Shown: positions 63,231-64,000 of the stretch, piece after piece | Layout: the number at the start of each line of letters is the position of its first letter | How positions within the stretch are numbered: the stretch's first letter is position 1 | Assembly: GCF_002868845.1 (NCBI RefSeq) | Contig: NZ_PKUB01000028.1 | Location: 18,008 to 82,007 of the forward strand | Length of the DNA stretch: 64,000 nt | Direction: 5' to 3' | DNA from: Desulfuromonas sp. | GTDB taxonomy: Bacteria; Desulfobacterota; Desulfuromonadia; Desulfuromonadales; BM501 | Translations under genes and position numbers: made by a program | The notes under the pieces: generated by a model | What the model saw: only the letters and a program-made list of their open reading frames with translations | Databases searched by the model: none | Told to the model about the DNA's origin: nothing

Positions 63231-64000
63231 ATGAACCACCAGAAATCCTCGGCCCTGTTCGCCCAGGCCAAGCAGATCATTCCCGGCGGGGTCAACAGCC
63301 CGGTCCGGGCCTTCAAGTCCGTCGGCTGCGACCCCATCTTTATCGAGCGAGCCGAAGGCTCGCGGATCTACGACGCCGACGGCAACGGCTACATCGACTA
63401 CGTCGGCTCCTGGGGGCCGATGATCCTCGGCCACTGCCACCCGAAGATCGTCGAGGCGATCCGCGAGGCCGCCGGCAGCGGCGCCTCCTTCGGCGCCCCG
63501 ACCAAAAAAGAGATCGTCCTCGCCGAGATGGTCAGCGAGGCCTACCCCAACATCGAGAAGGTGCGCATGGTCAGCTCGGGCACCGAGGCGACGATGAGCG
63601 CCATCCGCCTCGCCCGCGGCTACACCGGCCGGGACAAGATCCTCAAGTTCGACGGCTGCTACCACGGCCACGCCGACTCCCTCCTCGTCAAGGCCGGCAG
63701 CGGGGCGGCCACCTTCGGCGTGCCGACCTCCCCCGGGGTCCCCGCCGACTTCGCCAAGCACACCCTGACCGCCACCTACAACGACCTCGAAGAGACCCGG
63801 GCGATGGTTGCGGCCAACAAGGGCGAGATCGCCTGCATCATCCTCGAGCCGATCGCCGGCAACATGGGCTGCGTCGCGCCCAAGCACGGCTTCCTCGAGG
63901 GGCTGCGCGCCCTGTGCGATAGCGAGGGGATCGTCCTCATCATCGACGAGGTCATGACCGGCTTCCGGGTCGCCTACGGCGGCGCCCAGGAGCGCTTCGG
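63231..64000 (+). CDS. hemL: Glutamate-1-semialdehyde 2,1-aminomutase (partial)
   Basis: The first 256 codons are in the window; the gene continues past the right edge. The ATG at 63231 follows GGGGGAAAGCG. Signatures: [70 protein letters not shown] and [11 protein letters not shown], where the Asp contacts pyridoxal phosphate. The catalytic Lys lies beyond the edge. It makes 5-aminolevulinate for haem and tetrapyrroles, in keeping with the many cytochromes of such organisms. Confidence 0.96.
   Translation, partial: MNHQKSSALFAQAKQIIPGGVNSPVRAFKSVGCDPIFIERAEGSRIYDADGNGYIDYVGSWGPMILGHCHPKIVEAIREAAGSGASFGAPTKKEIVLAEMVSEAYPNIEKVRMVSSGTEATMSAIRLARGYTGRDKILKFDGCYHGHADSLLVKAGSGAATFGVPTSPGVPADFAKHTLTATYNDLEETRAMVAANKGEIACIILEPIAGNMGCVAPKHGFLEGLRALCDSEGIVLIIDEVMTGFRVAYGGAQERF

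Overview
The window looks like the chromosome of a GC-rich anaerobic or microaerophilic deltaproteobacterium of the Geobacter/Desulfuromonas type (Desulfuromonadia). This rests on a complete rnfABCDGE operon next to a 14-gene nuo operon, a long-form NuoF ending in ferredoxin-like [4Fe-4S] clusters, a CydA-like membrane protein fused to three haem c domains, and a dense array of PAS/HD-GYP/two-component proteins. The assignment is by gene content only; no rRNA is present.

Layout. 1-6.3 kb, minus strand: the start of a membrane sensor, then housekeeping genes (Nudix, rpe, rsmB, htpX, DUF116, fmt, def). 6.5-9.4 kb, plus: a two-gene CydA-like/cytochrome c operon. 9.5-13.6 kb, minus: sucCD, transaldolase, a small metal-finger membrane protein and folK, followed by a plus-strand VOC gene. 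14.2-28.9 kb, minus: a nearly gapless nine-gene signalling cluster of visibly lower GC. It holds three sensor kinases, five 'KPW' receiver proteins (two with HD-GYP domains), an MglA-like GTPase and a receiver-MshEN-PilB-type ATPase with a zinc-ribbon tail. 29.4-36.7 kb, plus: DUF547, a P2-type cation ATPase and the MoxR/DUF58/transglutaminase trio. 36.7-41.6 kb: pcnB, miaA, a lipoprotein and a small cluster with a CBS protein and pcm. 41.7-57.7 kb, minus: nuoA-N with a zinc-ribbon TPR gene inserted between nuoG and nuoH. 58.0-63.0 kb, minus: rnfABCDGE. The start of hemL runs off the right edge.

The most unusual signal is a set of single-base lesions in otherwise intact genes. Six genes carry one in-frame TAG or TAA each: htpX, the P-type ATPase and four signalling genes. 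In htpX the stop replaces the catalytic Glu of HExxH, and in the ATPase it replaces the expected ion-binding Glu of M5. Two kinases also have a Gly changed to Val or Cys in conserved boxes, and one small gene has ATT where ATG is expected. Nearly all fit G-to-T changes on the coding strand, which points to a mutator, to oxidative damage, or to sequence error.

Working together, Rnf (ferredoxin:NAD), Nuo (quinone reduction), succinyl-CoA synthetase and the CydA-like pair form an energy-conservation set. A TGGTCAGRCCA palindrome lies at both the sucC and rnfA promoters and could link them. The 14-29 kb cluster looks like a self-contained pathway (kinases, receivers, c-di-GMP hydrolases, GTPase, secretion-type ATPase) and is the best candidate here for an undescribed system.
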